Source of the DNA: Gibbsiella quercinecans
GTDB taxonomy: Bacteria; Pseudomonadota; Gammaproteobacteria; Enterobacterales; Enterobacteriaceae
Assembly (NCBI RefSeq): GCF_002291425.1
Contig: NZ_CP014136.1
Coordinates: 3,410,001-3,474,000, forward strand
Direction of reading: 5' to 3'
DNA: 64,000 bases
The notes under the pieces were generated by a model. That model was not told where the DNA came from and did no database searches. It was given only the letters and a program-made list of their open reading frames with translations. The translations under genes and the position numbers were made by a program. Below, one piece after another: positions 9,069 through 18,165 of the stretch; the stretch's first letter is position 1; each line of letters opens with the position of its first letter.

Positions 9069-9550
9069 GTTATCCCCTATATATACAAAAACGCCGCTGT
9101 TGGCTTTGCCACAGCGGAAATGAGTCGGTCAGCGTGAGAAACGTACTGAAAGCCCGGTTCAGGCGCCGGTTTGTCTGTGCGTCGCAGCGCGCGCAAGACG
9201 GTTGCGGCCGAAACCAAAATGCCGGGCCAGGTAAACGGGGGGAACCCCGTTATGCCAGCCAGATAGCGTGGGTTTTCACCATGCTGATGCGTTATATGAA
9301 CGCATTATGATGTTTGCTAAATTGCTAAACCGATTTTTCTTGGCCGTAAGATAATAAATGTCCGTGTAACTTGGCAACGAAGTTGACGAATAGGATCCCG
9401 CTAATGTGATCAAGCGCCCAATTTAGCTCGAAATGTGATTGTTTATTGACCAAACACATAAGCGCTAAAGGAACTCGCCATAACGCCATTCATCGCAACA
9501 AACATGAATGGCGTTGTCGCACGGGCCTGCCGCGCAAGCCTATATGGTGC
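9069..9550. other. scrK-scrA intergenic region with promoter
   Basis: No gene is seen in these 482 bp. The stretch holds the ScrR-like operator at 9324-9339 and lies where the sucrose porin gene scrY sits in the Klebsiella and pUR400 scr operons. Two TGTGA half-sites (near 9404 and 9433) could be weak CRP contacts, but no full CRP palindrome is present. Confidence 0.5.
9324..9339. promoter_or_regulatory. ScrR/Cra-type operator before scrA
   Basis: GCTAAACCGATTTTTC resembles the ideal GalR/LacI-type palindrome GCTAAATCGATTTAGC, with one perfect half-site. A further GCTAAA half-site lies 8 bp upstream. The reverse complement of the site before scrK (GCTAAATCGGTTCTTC) is closely similar, which supports a shared repressor, most simply ScrR. 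Confidence 0.6.
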
Positions 9551-10498
9551 TCAGGCTTGCTGATGCAGGTGTTTTTTCAGGAAGGCCATCAGTTCGTTGG
9601 CGCGCGGCAGCGCCGTCATGGCGCCTTTTTCCGTGGTTGCTAACGCGCCGCAGGCCTGGGCCTGAGCGATCACCGCTGCCCATTCGTCGTCATTCGGCAG
9701 GCGGCCAAGCACCGCCAGTGCGGCCAGCAGCCCGGCCACGAAGGCATCGCCCGCGCCGGTGGTATCCACTGGGGTGATCGACATGGCGTTGAAATGATGA
9801 TGCTGTTTGCCATCGTGAATGCAAACGCCTTTGCCGCCGAGGGTCACCAGCAACAGCTTCAGCGGGAAGTGGGCCATCATCCAGTCAACCGCGCTTTCCA
9901 ATTCATCAATCTTGCTGATGAAGCTCAGCTCATCCTGCGAGATTTTTACCACGTCGGCCAGCATCAGCGCTTGTTCCAGATTCCGGCGTAGTTCTTCCGG
10001 GTCTTTCCAGATGTCTTCGCGGATGTTGGGATCAAAACTGACCCAGCCGCCTGCGGCCCGGATGTTTTCCATCGCGGTAAACGTGGTGCTGCGGCTGGGT
10101 TCCTGAGAAAGCGCGATAGAACACACATGCAGCCATTCGCTGGATTGGAAGGTTGGCAAATCGCTGGGTTGCAGGAACAGATCGGCGCTGGGGCTGACCA
10201 TGAAGGTGAATGAGCGCTCACCTTGCTGATCCAGATCCACGACCACGGTCGACGTGTGGTATTCGCTGTCTTGCGTCATATGCTGGGTGTTGACGCCTTC
10301 GTCACACAGCACCTGCTGCAGGAAAGAACCGAAACTGTCGTTACCCACGCGGCCGATAAAGGCGCTATTGCCCCCCAGACGCGCGATGCCTACCGCAACG
10401 TTGGCCGGTGCGCCGCCGGGGCATTTTAGGTAACTGTTTGAATTTCCTGGCACCAGGTCGACGACGGCGTCACCCAGAACCCACACGCGATTAGCCAT
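9551..10498 (-). CDS. scrK: fructokinase
   Basis: This is a 315-residue PfkB/ribokinase-family kinase. The N-terminal signature GGAPANVAVGIARLGG and the C-terminal DTTGAGDAFVAGLL, with the catalytic aspartate and anion hole, are both present. It phosphorylates the fructose released by ScrB to fructose 6-phosphate. It lies upstream of scrA in the same direction but is separated by 482 bp, and each unit has its own operator-like site, so it is probably a separate transcript. Confidence 0.93.
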   Translation of the reverse strand: MANRVWVLGDAVVDLVPGNSNSYLKCPGGAPANVAVGIARLGGNSAFIGRVGNDSFGSFLQQVLCDEGVNTQHMTQDSEYHTSTVVVDLDQQGERSFTFMVSPSADLFLQPSDLPTFQSSEWLHVCSIALSQEPSRSTTFTAMENIRAAGGWVSFDPNIREDIWKDPEELRRNLEQALMLADVVKISQDELSFISKIDELESAVDWMMAHFPLKLLLVTLGGKGVCIHDGKQHHHFNAMSITPVDTTGAGDAFVAGLLAALAVLGRLPNDDEWAAVIAQAQACGALATTEKGAMTALPRANELMAFLKKHLHQQA

Positions 10499-10544
10499 GA
10501 TTAATCCCTGCTTTTTTAACGTAGATAGATGGGGTGCTAAAATA

Positions 10545-10560
10545 GAAGAACCGATTTAGC
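10545..10560. promoter_or_regulatory. ScrR/Cra-type operator before scrK
   Basis: GAAGAACCGATTTAGC lies 47-62 bp upstream of the scrK start. Read on the scrK strand it is GCTAAATCGGTTCTTC, a close match to the site before scrA. Shared half-sites support co-repression of the two sucrose units by ScrR. Confidence 0.6.
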
Positions 10561-10643
10561 AATGCAACAAATTATCTGAGAGATGTTAACCAGATCAAAA
10601 TTGTGAGCCGTCATCGGGCCATTTTTTTGCAATAGTTGCTTTT

Positions 10644-10666
10644 CTCCCCGGTAAAGCGCCGGGGAG
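10644..10666 (-). terminator. hairpin after abgT
   Basis: A perfect 8-bp stem (CTCCCCGG/CCGGGGAG) with a 7-base loop lies 9 bp after the abgT stop codon. No T run follows on the minus strand, so it is either a weak terminator or an RNA-stabilising hairpin. Confidence 0.5.
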
Positions 10667-10675
10667 CATTGCAGA

Positions 10676-12202
10676 TTAACCCAGTTTTGGGTATATGCCC
10701 GGGCCAATCGGCAGGCCAAGCGCATACCAGGCCAGCAGCAACAGGATCCAGACGCTGAAGAATACCAGCGGGTAGGGGATGATCAGCATGTAGTAAGTGC
10801 CCAACTGCGCATCCTTGCGATAGCGCTGCAAGAAGCCGAGGAACAGCGGCAGAAACGGCGACATCGGCGCCAGCGGCAAGACGGAGGAGTCGGCGATGCG
10901 GAAAATCATCTGGGCGAACGCCGGGTGGAAGCCCAGCAGGATGAACATCGGCACGAAAATCGGCGCCAGAATCGACCAGATTGCCGAACCGCTGGCGATA
11001 AACATGCACAGGAAGGCGGAAAGGAACATCAGGCCAAGAAACGCCGGGGCGCCGCTCATGCCGGCGGCTTCGAGCATATCCGTCAGGCCGATGGCCATGA
11101 ACTTGCCCATGTTGCTCCAGTTGAAAAAGGCGACAAACTGCGACAGCGGAAACACCATCACGATAAAGCCCGCCATATTTTTCATTGGATCGATCAACAG
11201 ATTAGGAACGTCGTCTGCGCGGCGGATCTGCTTGGTGACCACGCCATAGGTAATGGCGACGGCGAAAAAGAACAGAATGATGATCGGCACGATGCCTTTG
11301 ATGAACGGCGAAGGGATGATCGAGCCGGTTTTCGGATCGCGCAGCGGCGCGGATTCCGGCACCACCAGCGCGGCGATCGCCGCAATAAAGATCAGCGCGG
11401 CAATGCCGCTCATCATCAGGCCACGATTTTGCAGCGGGGTCAGCGCTTCAATTTTGTCTTCGGCGCCGCCTTCCCAGGCCGGCAGGCGGGGTTCAATGAC
11501 CTTATCGGTCAACAGCGCGCCGGCGATGGTCAGCACGATCACCGAGGTGGCCATAAAGTACCAGTTGTCGATCACGCTGACGTGCAGCGCGCCGTCCACC
11601 GCTTTGGCCGCTTCGGTGCTAATGCCGGAAAGTAGCACATCGGTGGTCACGATCAGCAGGTTGGCGGTAAAGCCGGAGGCGACGCCGGCGATGGCGGCCA
11701 GCAGCCCGGCGATCGGGTTGCGGCCAACCGCCAGGAAGATCAGGGCGCCCAGCGGCGGCATGACCACCAGTGCGGCATCTGAGGAAATATGGCTGAAAAA
11801 GGCGATAAACAGCACCATATAGCTGGCGTAACGGGCATTGACGTGCGAGGCCATTTTGTACATCAGCGCCTGCAACAGCCCAACTTTTTCCGCCAGCCCG
11901 GCGCCGATCACCAGCGCCAGAATCGCCCCCAGCGGGGCGAAGCTGCTGAAGTTGTGGATGATATTGGGGAAAATCCACTGGATCCCTTCCACGCTCAACA
12001 GGTTTTTCACCTGGATCTGTGCGCCGTTGGCCGGGTTTTTCACCACGACCCCGAGCCAGGAGAATAGCGCGGTGGCCAGCATCAGAATAATAATCAGATA
12101 AACGAATAACAAAAACGGATTGGGAATTTTATTCCCGATACGTTCAACCCAGTAAAAAATGCGGCTGGGTTTTTTGTCGGCTGTGTGAATCGCCTCATTC
12201 AT
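10676..12202 (-). CDS. abgT: p-aminobenzoyl-glutamate transporter, AbgT family
   Basis: This is a 508-residue inner-membrane protein with about a dozen hydrophobic segments and the AbgT-family start (KIPNPFLLFVYLIIIL). AbgT imports the folate breakdown product p-aminobenzoyl-glutamate; some family members instead export sulfonamides. It follows abgA in the same direction but after 193 bp, with a GC-rich hairpin in between, where E. coli has abgB. The context with abgA and abgR supports the uptake role. Confidence 0.9.
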   Translation of the reverse strand: MNEAIHTADKKPSRIFYWVERIGNKIPNPFLLFVYLIIILMLATALFSWLGVVVKNPANGAQIQVKNLLSVEGIQWIFPNIIHNFSSFAPLGAILALVIGAGLAEKVGLLQALMYKMASHVNARYASYMVLFIAFFSHISSDAALVVMPPLGALIFLAVGRNPIAGLLAAIAGVASGFTANLLIVTTDVLLSGISTEAAKAVDGALHVSVIDNWYFMATSVIVLTIAGALLTDKVIEPRLPAWEGGAEDKIEALTPLQNRGLMMSGIAALIFIAAIAALVVPESAPLRDPKTGSIIPSPFIKGIVPIIILFFFAVAITYGVVTKQIRRADDVPNLLIDPMKNMAGFIVMVFPLSQFVAFFNWSNMGKFMAIGLTDMLEAAGMSGAPAFLGLMFLSAFLCMFIASGSAIWSILAPIFVPMFILLGFHPAFAQMIFRIADSSVLPLAPMSPFLPLFLGFLQRYRKDAQLGTYYMLIIPYPLVFFSVWILLLLAWYALGLPIGPGIYPKLG

Positions 12203-12323
12203 ATTCTACCCTCGGTGTTTGTCCTGTTGTGATATCCCATAGTTGGCGTTGCGCCGTTTTTTGCCGTGGGAAATTATTATTATTTGATTTATTTATAATT
12301 ATTTTGTGTTGTGCTTGTTCCCG

Positions 12324-12354
12324 CCGCCCCAGCCGGCGCCTGGGCTGGGGGCGG
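12324..12354. terminator. GC-rich hairpin between abgA and abgT
   Basis: CCGCCCCAGCC pairs with GGCTGGGGGCGG (one bulged G) around an 8-base loop. It sits 42 bp after the abgA stop on the minus strand, without a T run. It may attenuate read-through into abgT, and it marks the spot where abgB is missing. Confidence 0.45.
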
Positions 12355-12395
12355 TTATACCTACAGCGGCGAGGGTTTACCCCGCCGGGGGGGGC

Positions 12396-13709
12396 TTATC
12401 GTGTCTCGCCAAAGCTTGGCAGGTTGAGCGCCAAGGTCGCCAGGGTTTTCACCGCTACGGCCATGACCTGTTCATTGAAATCAAACTTTTCATTGTGGTG
12501 GCCGGCGCTCAGTTCGGTGCCAAAAATCACGTATGACGCCTGGCCGCCGTGCGCTTTCACCCGCTCCATCATGTAGGTGGCATCTTCCGAACCGGCCGCC
12601 TGTTCACGGCGTTGCACCACCGAGCGCAGTTCGCTGATGCCCTGGGCCTGGCGCTGGATATATTCCACCCACGGTTGCGTTGGTTTGCTGCTTTGCGCGG
12701 CCCCCATCAGGGCGATATCGCAGGTGACGCCGTGCATCTGGGCGGCGCCCTGAATCACGTTCAGCGCCTGTTGATAGACAAACTCGTTGATTTCATTGGT
12801 GGCGCCGCGGGTTTCCACCTTCATTAACGCTCGATCGGCAATCACATTTCGCCCGCTGCCGGCCTGCAGCACCCCTACGTTGATGCGCGAAGCGCCTTCG
12901 CTGTGGCGCGGGATGGCATAAAGCCCCAGGGTGGCCTGCGCCGCCGCCAGCAGTGCGTTGCGGCCGTCTTCCGGCTTGGCGCCGGCATGGGCGGCCGTGC
13001 CGCGAAAGGTGACGTCCAGCTTGCTGGTGGCCATAAAGCTGTCGCTGCCGCACACCAGTTCACCGGCGGGCACGCCGGTGCCGATATGGGTGGCAGTAAA
13101 GAAATCGACGTCGTCCACTACCCCGGCTTCCACCATGGATTTCGCGCCGCGCGTGCCTTCTTCCGCCGGCTGGAAAATCAGTTTGATGGTGCCGCTGAGC
13201 TGCGCCTCCAGGCGTTTGAAGACGTGCGCCAGCCCCAGGCCGATGGCGGTGTGGCCGTCATGCCCGCAGGCATGCATCATGCCGCTGTTGCAAGAGGCGA
13301 AACCTTCGCGGAACGGCAGGTGCGCCGGTTGCAGCAGTTCGTCCAGATCGAGGGCATCCATGTCGACGCGGTAGGCAATAGTCGGGCCGGGGCGGCCGGT
13401 TTCCAGCGTGGCGACAATGCCGGCGAAGCCGCCGGAAAAGTACGGCAGCCATTTCTCCAGCGCGCCCTGTTCGCGCGCGCGTTGCTCTTGCGCCAGCAGT
13501 GCTTCGGCCGAAGGCAAGCCCATGCGCGCATCGGCTTTGATGACTTCGCGGCCAAGCTGTAGCCGGTAACCTAAGCGATCCAACTGTTCCGCCACCAGCG
13601 TGGCGGTGCGGAATTCAAACCAGCCGGATTCCGCATAGCGGTGGAAGTCACGGCGCCAGGCCTGGAGCTGGGGCGAAAGTTCGGCGATTAACGTTGAGAG
13701 TGTATCCAT
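12396..13709 (-). CDS. abgA: p-aminobenzoyl-glutamate hydrolase subunit A-like M20 amidohydrolase
   Basis: This is a 437-residue M20-family metallo-amidohydrolase, the same size as E. coli AbgA (436). Metal-site motifs are visible: MHACGHDGHTAIGLG and the AEEG glutamates. The N-terminal HRYAESGWFEFRT is typical of AbgA. In E. coli AbgA and its paralogue AbgB together split p-aminobenzoyl-glutamate into p-aminobenzoate and glutamate. Here no abgB is beside it, so either AbgA acts alone or AbgB is encoded elsewhere. abgR is divergent. Confidence 0.88.
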   Translation of the reverse strand: MDTLSTLIAELSPQLQAWRRDFHRYAESGWFEFRTATLVAEQLDRLGYRLQLGREVIKADARMGLPSAEALLAQEQRAREQGALEKWLPYFSGGFAGIVATLETGRPGPTIAYRVDMDALDLDELLQPAHLPFREGFASCNSGMMHACGHDGHTAIGLGLAHVFKRLEAQLSGTIKLIFQPAEEGTRGAKSMVEAGVVDDVDFFTATHIGTGVPAGELVCGSDSFMATSKLDVTFRGTAAHAGAKPEDGRNALLAAAQATLGLYAIPRHSEGASRINVGVLQAGSGRNVIADRALMKVETRGATNEINEFVYQQALNVIQGAAQMHGVTCDIALMGAAQSSKPTQPWVEYIQRQAQGISELRSVVQRREQAAGSEDATYMMERVKAHGGQASYVIFGTELSAGHHNEKFDFNEQVMAVAVKTLATLALNLPSFGETR

Positions 13710-13950
13710 CGTGATTTTCCGTAGTTATCGCGCCTGCGCAAAAGGCAGGCAGCATTGAAGCTCTGATAAATTGCATGAGAAAAAGCGTTAAATGTTGCTT
13801 ATTTCCGTGGAAAAAGCGGAAAATTTTGATAAATGTGTAAAATAACGGATGGTTATTTATTATTCTTTTTCTCGAATGTACACAATGGAAACCGGATAAA
13901 TAAGATGCCAATATCTTGTTATTGATAAACAACGGTTATCACCATTGCCT

Positions 13951-14847
13951 ATGCCCGCCGCAATAAAACTGCATCAGCTGCGCGCCTTTGTGGCCGTTAG
14001 CCGCCACGGCAGCATTCGTGCCGCCAGCCGCATTTGCCATATTTCCCAACCGGCGCTGACCAAATCGATTCAGGAACTGGAAGCGTTTTTGGGCGCCAGG
14101 CTGTTTATCCGCCGCCGCGAGGGGGTGGTGTTGACGGACTGCGGGGATAACTTTTTCCAGCACGCCAGCCTGATTCTGGAAGAGCTGCGCGTGGCGCAGG
14201 AGGATATTCAACAGCGGTTGGGGCTTGCCGGCGGCACGGTGAACATCGGCATCGGCGGCAGCATTGCGCGCACGGTGATGCCGCAGGTGATCACGCAATT
14301 TCACCGCGAGTATCCCAACGTGAAGGTGCGTATCGTCGAGGGGCAGTTGGTTTCGATGATCCCGGCGCTGCGCCAGGGGGAGCTGGATTTTACCGTCAAT
14401 ACCTATTATCCCTGCGGCCAGGATAATGAATTGAGCTATGAACGGCTGATGGATAAAGAGTACAAGGTGGTGGTACGCAAGGGGCACCCGCTGGAAGGGG
14501 CGACAACGCTGCAAGAATTGCAACATTGCGACTGGACCATGCCGACGCCGCAGGGCAGCTACTACCGGCTGTTACATGAACTGTTCGGCAATATGGGAAT
14601 ACTGCCTGCGGTCAGCGTGACCTGTGAAACCTTCATGAGTTGCACCAGTCTGGTGGCGCAGAGCGATTTCGTCAGCATCCTGTCGGTGGATGTGATTTCG
14701 GATCCGATCATGGGGCGCCATCTGGTGGCGTTGGATTTGGCGGAAAGCCTGCCGATGGCGACGTTTTACCTGGTGCAGCGTAAGGACACGACGCTGACGC
14801 CGGTGGGGGCGCATCTGGCGCGCCTGTTCCGTATTTACTGCCGTTGA
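13951..14847 (+). CDS. abgR: LysR-family regulator of the abg genes
   Basis: This is a 298-residue LysR regulator. The N-terminal winged helix (KLHQLRAFVAVSRHGSIRAA, SQPALTKSIQELE) is followed by a substrate-binding domain. The pattern GSIRAASR and the segment MPTPQGSYYRLL closely recall E. coli AbgR. It is divergent from abgA over a 241-bp AT-rich gap, the usual LysR arrangement for controlling the neighbour. The ATG at 13951 is preferred to the upstream TTG at 13945. Confidence 0.88.
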   Translation: MPAAIKLHQLRAFVAVSRHGSIRAASRICHISQPALTKSIQELEAFLGARLFIRRREGVVLTDCGDNFFQHASLILEELRVAQEDIQQRLGLAGGTVNIGIGGSIARTVMPQVITQFHREYPNVKVRIVEGQLVSMIPALRQGELDFTVNTYYPCGQDNELSYERLMDKEYKVVVRKGHPLEGATTLQELQHCDWTMPTPQGSYYRLLHELFGNMGILPAVSVTCETFMSCTSLVAQSDFVSILSVDVISDPIMGRHLVALDLAESLPMATFYLVQRKDTTLTPVGAHLARLFRIYCR

Positions 14848-14863
14848 TCTTAAGCGGGAAAGG

Positions 14864-14889
14864 GGCGGCGCCCGTGTGCAGGCGCCGCC
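14864..14889. terminator. bidirectional terminator between abgR and the P-type ATPase gene
   Basis: A 9-bp GC stem (GGCGGCGCC/GGCGCCGCC) with an 8-base loop is followed by TTTAT on the plus strand. It lies between two convergent genes, 17 bp after the abgR stop. Confidence 0.7.
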
Positions 14890-14903
14890 TTTATCGGCTG
14901 CGG

Positions 14904-17615
14904 TTACGCCTTGCGCCAGCGGCGGGTCAGGCGTTTTTCAATTTCGACAATGATAAACAGCGCGACGCCGATGCCTAACGCAATCAGCCAGTAACGGAAC
15001 GGCAGCGGTTGGGTACCGAACAGCGTGTTCATCAGCGGTACGTAGATAATCAGCGCTTGCAGCGCGACCAACGCGGCGGTGACGATCCAAATCCCTTTGT
15101 TCTGCAACAGGCCTCGGTTGAGTGAGAAGTGCTCGGAATCACGGCAGTTGATCATATACACCCACTGGGCTGTGACCAGCGTTTGCAGCAGCACGGTGCG
15201 GATAAATTCCGGGCTGTAACCGCGCGGCTGCAGCCAGGCTTCCAGAATAAAGGTGCTGATTGAGATCAGCAGCCCGACAAACACCACGCGCCAAATTGCG
15301 TAGCCGTCCATCACATGGCTTTTAACATTGCGCGGCGGGCGCCGCATGGCGTTTCTTTCCGCCGCTTCAAACGCCAGGCCGAAGGAGAGGGTGGCGGAGG
15401 TCGCCATGTTCATCCACAGAATTTGCACCGGCGTCAGCGGCAACAGGTTGCCCATCAGGATGGCGATGATGATCAACAACCCCTGCGCCAGGTTGGTGGG
15501 CATGATGAACAGGATGGTTTTTTTCAGGTTATCGTAAACCCGGCGGCCTTCTTTGACGGCATTGGCGATGGTGGCGAAGTTATCGTCCGCCAGGATCATA
15601 TCAGCGGATTCTTTGGTTACCTCGGTGCCTTTAATCCCCATGGCGATGCCCACGTTGGATTGCTTCAGCGCCGGCGCATCGTTCACCCCGTCGCCGGTCA
15701 TGCCGACGATTTCACCGGTTTTCTGCAGTGCCTTCACCAGGCGCAGTTTATGTTCCGGGCTGGTGCGGGCAAAGATGTCGTATTTCTGGGCGACGCCTTT
15801 AAGTTCTTCATCGTCCATGTGCTCAAGCTGATAGCCGGTAACGGAATCCGCGCTGTTGCCAATCCCCAGCATTTTGCCGATCGCCATCGCCGTCTCTTGG
15901 TGATCGCCGGTGATCATCTTCACGCGGATGCCGGCCTGTTGGCATTCGTCGATCGCGGTGATGGCTTCCGGGCGCGGCGGATCCATCATGCCGGCGATGC
16001 CGATCAGGATCATGCCGTCGTGCAGCATCGGGTGATCGAGTTTGTCGATCACCTCCTGCGGCGCTTTCCAGGCGGCGGCCACCATACGCAGGCCTTCGCG
16101 TGCGTAGCGTGCAATGGCGTTTTCCCAGTAGGTTTTATCCAGCGGTTCGGCGCCAGACGCCGTTTGCTGGAATTGGCACAGGTTCAGCAGGACGTCCGGC
16201 GCGCCGGTCAACAGAATTTGCGGTTGGTTGTCGACCTTACAGGCGATCGCCATATATTTGTACAGCGAATCAAAGGGGATCTTGGTGGTGATTTCATTCT
16301 GGGTGGCCGGCAGCCTGGCTTTCGCCGCCAGTACCTTCAGCGCCCCTTCGGTTGGGCCGCCGGTGATGGACCACAGCCCTTGTTTATCCTGCCGCAGCTG
16401 GCTTTCGTTACACAAATCCACGGCGCGCAGGAACTGGCTCAACAGCGTCGAGCTGTCTGGGGCGGTTGCGGTGGTTTCGCCATCGATATAGAAATCGCCC
16501 TGCGGCTCGTAGCTGTTGCCTTCCACCCGCCAGGTTTTATCTGCCAGGATCACCGCTTTCACCGTCATTTCATTCATGGTCAGCGTGCCGGTTTTATCCG
16601 AGCAGATCACCGACATGGCGCCCAGGGTTTCAACCGTCGGCAGTTTGCGAATGATGGCGCGCGAACGGGCCATGGCCTGTACGCCGAGCGAAAGAATAAT
16701 CGAGATGATTGCCGGCAAGCCTTCCGGCACGGCGGCTACGGCCAGGCTGATCACGGCCAGCAGCAGCTCCGGCAACGGCATGTCGCGCAGCATATAGCCA
16801 AAAATCAACAGGCCGGCCATCATGAACAGGATGATGACGAAAATCGCCTTGCCCAGCTTATCGATCTGCACCAGCAGCGGGGTTTTGTTCTCCTCAATCG
16901 AGGAGATCATTTCGTTGATATGCCCAAGTTCCGTATTGCCGCCGGTGGCGATCACCACCCCAACGGCGGTACCGGAGCTGATGGTGGTGCCGGAGAACGC
17001 CAGGTTTTTACGATCGCCCAGTGATTTTTCGCCTTCGAGCCGATCGATTTTCTTTGATACGACGGTGGATTCCCCGGTCAGGATGGCTTCTTCCACCCGC
17101 AAATTATGCACTTCGATCAGGCGTAGATCGGCGGGAATACGATCGCCAGGGCGCAGCAGGACAATATCGCCGGGAACCAGCTGTTCGGTGCCGAGGGTCA
17201 TATGCTGTCCATCGCGCGATACCTGCGCCTCGTTGGACAACATATTCTGAATGCTTTTCAGCGATTTTTCCGCGTTGTTTTCCTGGATAAAGCCGATGAG
17301 TGCGTTAATCACCGCAACGCCGAGGATCACCAGCGTATCGACCCAGTGGCCCATAATGGCGGTGACAACCGCGGCCGCCAGCAGGATATAGATCAGCACA
17401 TCTTTAAAATGCGCAATAAATTTAATAAATAATGATTTGGATTGTGCCTGCGGTAAGACATTCGCCCCATATTGCGTTAAACGTTGCTGTGCTTCAGCGG
17501 CACTCAGGCCACTGGGTGTGGTGTTGAGTGCAGACAGGCTTTCTTCAACACTGCGCTGATACCATTCTTCCTGGGGTGAAATAGGATCCACGACAGGTGG
17601 CTTTATATCACTCAT
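14904..17615 (-). CDS. P-type cation-transporting ATPase (P2A, calcium-pump-like)
   Basis: This is a 903-residue P-type ATPase with the full motif set in order: LTGES in the actuator domain, PEGLP in membrane segment 4, the phosphorylation site SDKTGTLT, and the hinge MTGDGVNDAPAL. An N-terminal cation-ATPase domain and a C-terminal six-helix domain are present. The closest groups are bacterial SERCA/PMR1-like pumps that extrude calcium or other divalent cations. The substrate cannot be fixed from these motifs. It stands alone, convergent with abgR. Confidence 0.9.
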   Translation of the reverse strand: MSDIKPPVVDPISPQEEWYQRSVEESLSALNTTPSGLSAAEAQQRLTQYGANVLPQAQSKSLFIKFIAHFKDVLIYILLAAAVVTAIMGHWVDTLVILGVAVINALIGFIQENNAEKSLKSIQNMLSNEAQVSRDGQHMTLGTEQLVPGDIVLLRPGDRIPADLRLIEVHNLRVEEAILTGESTVVSKKIDRLEGEKSLGDRKNLAFSGTTISSGTAVGVVIATGGNTELGHINEMISSIEENKTPLLVQIDKLGKAIFVIILFMMAGLLIFGYMLRDMPLPELLLAVISLAVAAVPEGLPAIISIILSLGVQAMARSRAIIRKLPTVETLGAMSVICSDKTGTLTMNEMTVKAVILADKTWRVEGNSYEPQGDFYIDGETTATAPDSSTLLSQFLRAVDLCNESQLRQDKQGLWSITGGPTEGALKVLAAKARLPATQNEITTKIPFDSLYKYMAIACKVDNQPQILLTGAPDVLLNLCQFQQTASGAEPLDKTYWENAIARYAREGLRMVAAAWKAPQEVIDKLDHPMLHDGMILIGIAGMMDPPRPEAITAIDECQQAGIRVKMITGDHQETAMAIGKMLGIGNSADSVTGYQLEHMDDEELKGVAQKYDIFARTSPEHKLRLVKALQKTGEIVGMTGDGVNDAPALKQSNVGIAMGIKGTEVTKESADMILADDNFATIANAVKEGRRVYDNLKKTILFIMPTNLAQGLLIIIAILMGNLLPLTPVQILWMNMATSATLSFGLAFEAAERNAMRRPPRNVKSHVMDGYAIWRVVFVGLLISISTFILEAWLQPRGYSPEFIRTVLLQTLVTAQWVYMINCRDSEHFSLNRGLLQNKGIWIVTAALVALQALIIYVPLMNTLFGTQPLPFRYWLIALGIGVALFIIVEIEKRLTRRWRKA

Positions 17616-18165
17616 ACGTCTGACTCCTGTTTGTTCCGGTTAATCCGGTTAGACATCATGGGGACAACCTTAATTTTCATATAAAAAATGTTAAAAAACG
17701 GTATGGGAATTTTGAATAACTTTCTTATTAGTTTTTTTATCCGATAAATAGGCATTTTACGGTTTTTCTAAATCAAAATATAAATCAAGCTTAAACCATA
17801 ATATATTAAATACCACATTCAGATGTTTTTTAGCTTATAATCAAATTTATAGTCTTTCAAAACAGTTAGTTATAATTTTTTGAACGCAAAATGTGGCGAT
17901 TTCCCTACGGGCGCGCAATAGTTAAAGATGGTGTGTTAATAATGAATACATACCCTGTTGCGCGCTGAATTTGCGTGGGTCAACCGTTTGTCTTCAATCT
18001 GGCAGCGGTAAGCAGCAATATAGGTTAGCACTGCTGAATATAGGGAATATTGCTCTTTGCCATTCATTTTCAGGTGGCTTCTTGCCTGCTCTAACAGGAA
18101 AAAGGCGAGCGTTTGCGCTTTGGGGCCAAAAAAACTATACCCCGTACTGTACGTAATGAGGTGAA
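17616..18165. other. 550-bp intergenic region, strongly AT-rich
   Basis: This lies between the divergent ATPase and RND operons. Roughly 17690-17935 is very AT-rich with many A/T tracts, as expected for promoters and for H-NS binding. I see no supported gene; a 61-codon frame at 17971 has no family features or ribosome-binding site. Confidence 0.5.

Noticed and set aside
9400-9445. CRP site before scrA
   Set aside because: Only isolated TGTGA half-sites are present; no TGTGA-N6-TCACA palindrome is found.
15315-17024. 569-codon open frame on the plus strand
   Set aside because: It lies antisense to the P-type ATPase gene, whose motifs are complete. The reverse frame has a composition typical of an antisense shadow in GC-rich DNA and no recognisable domain.
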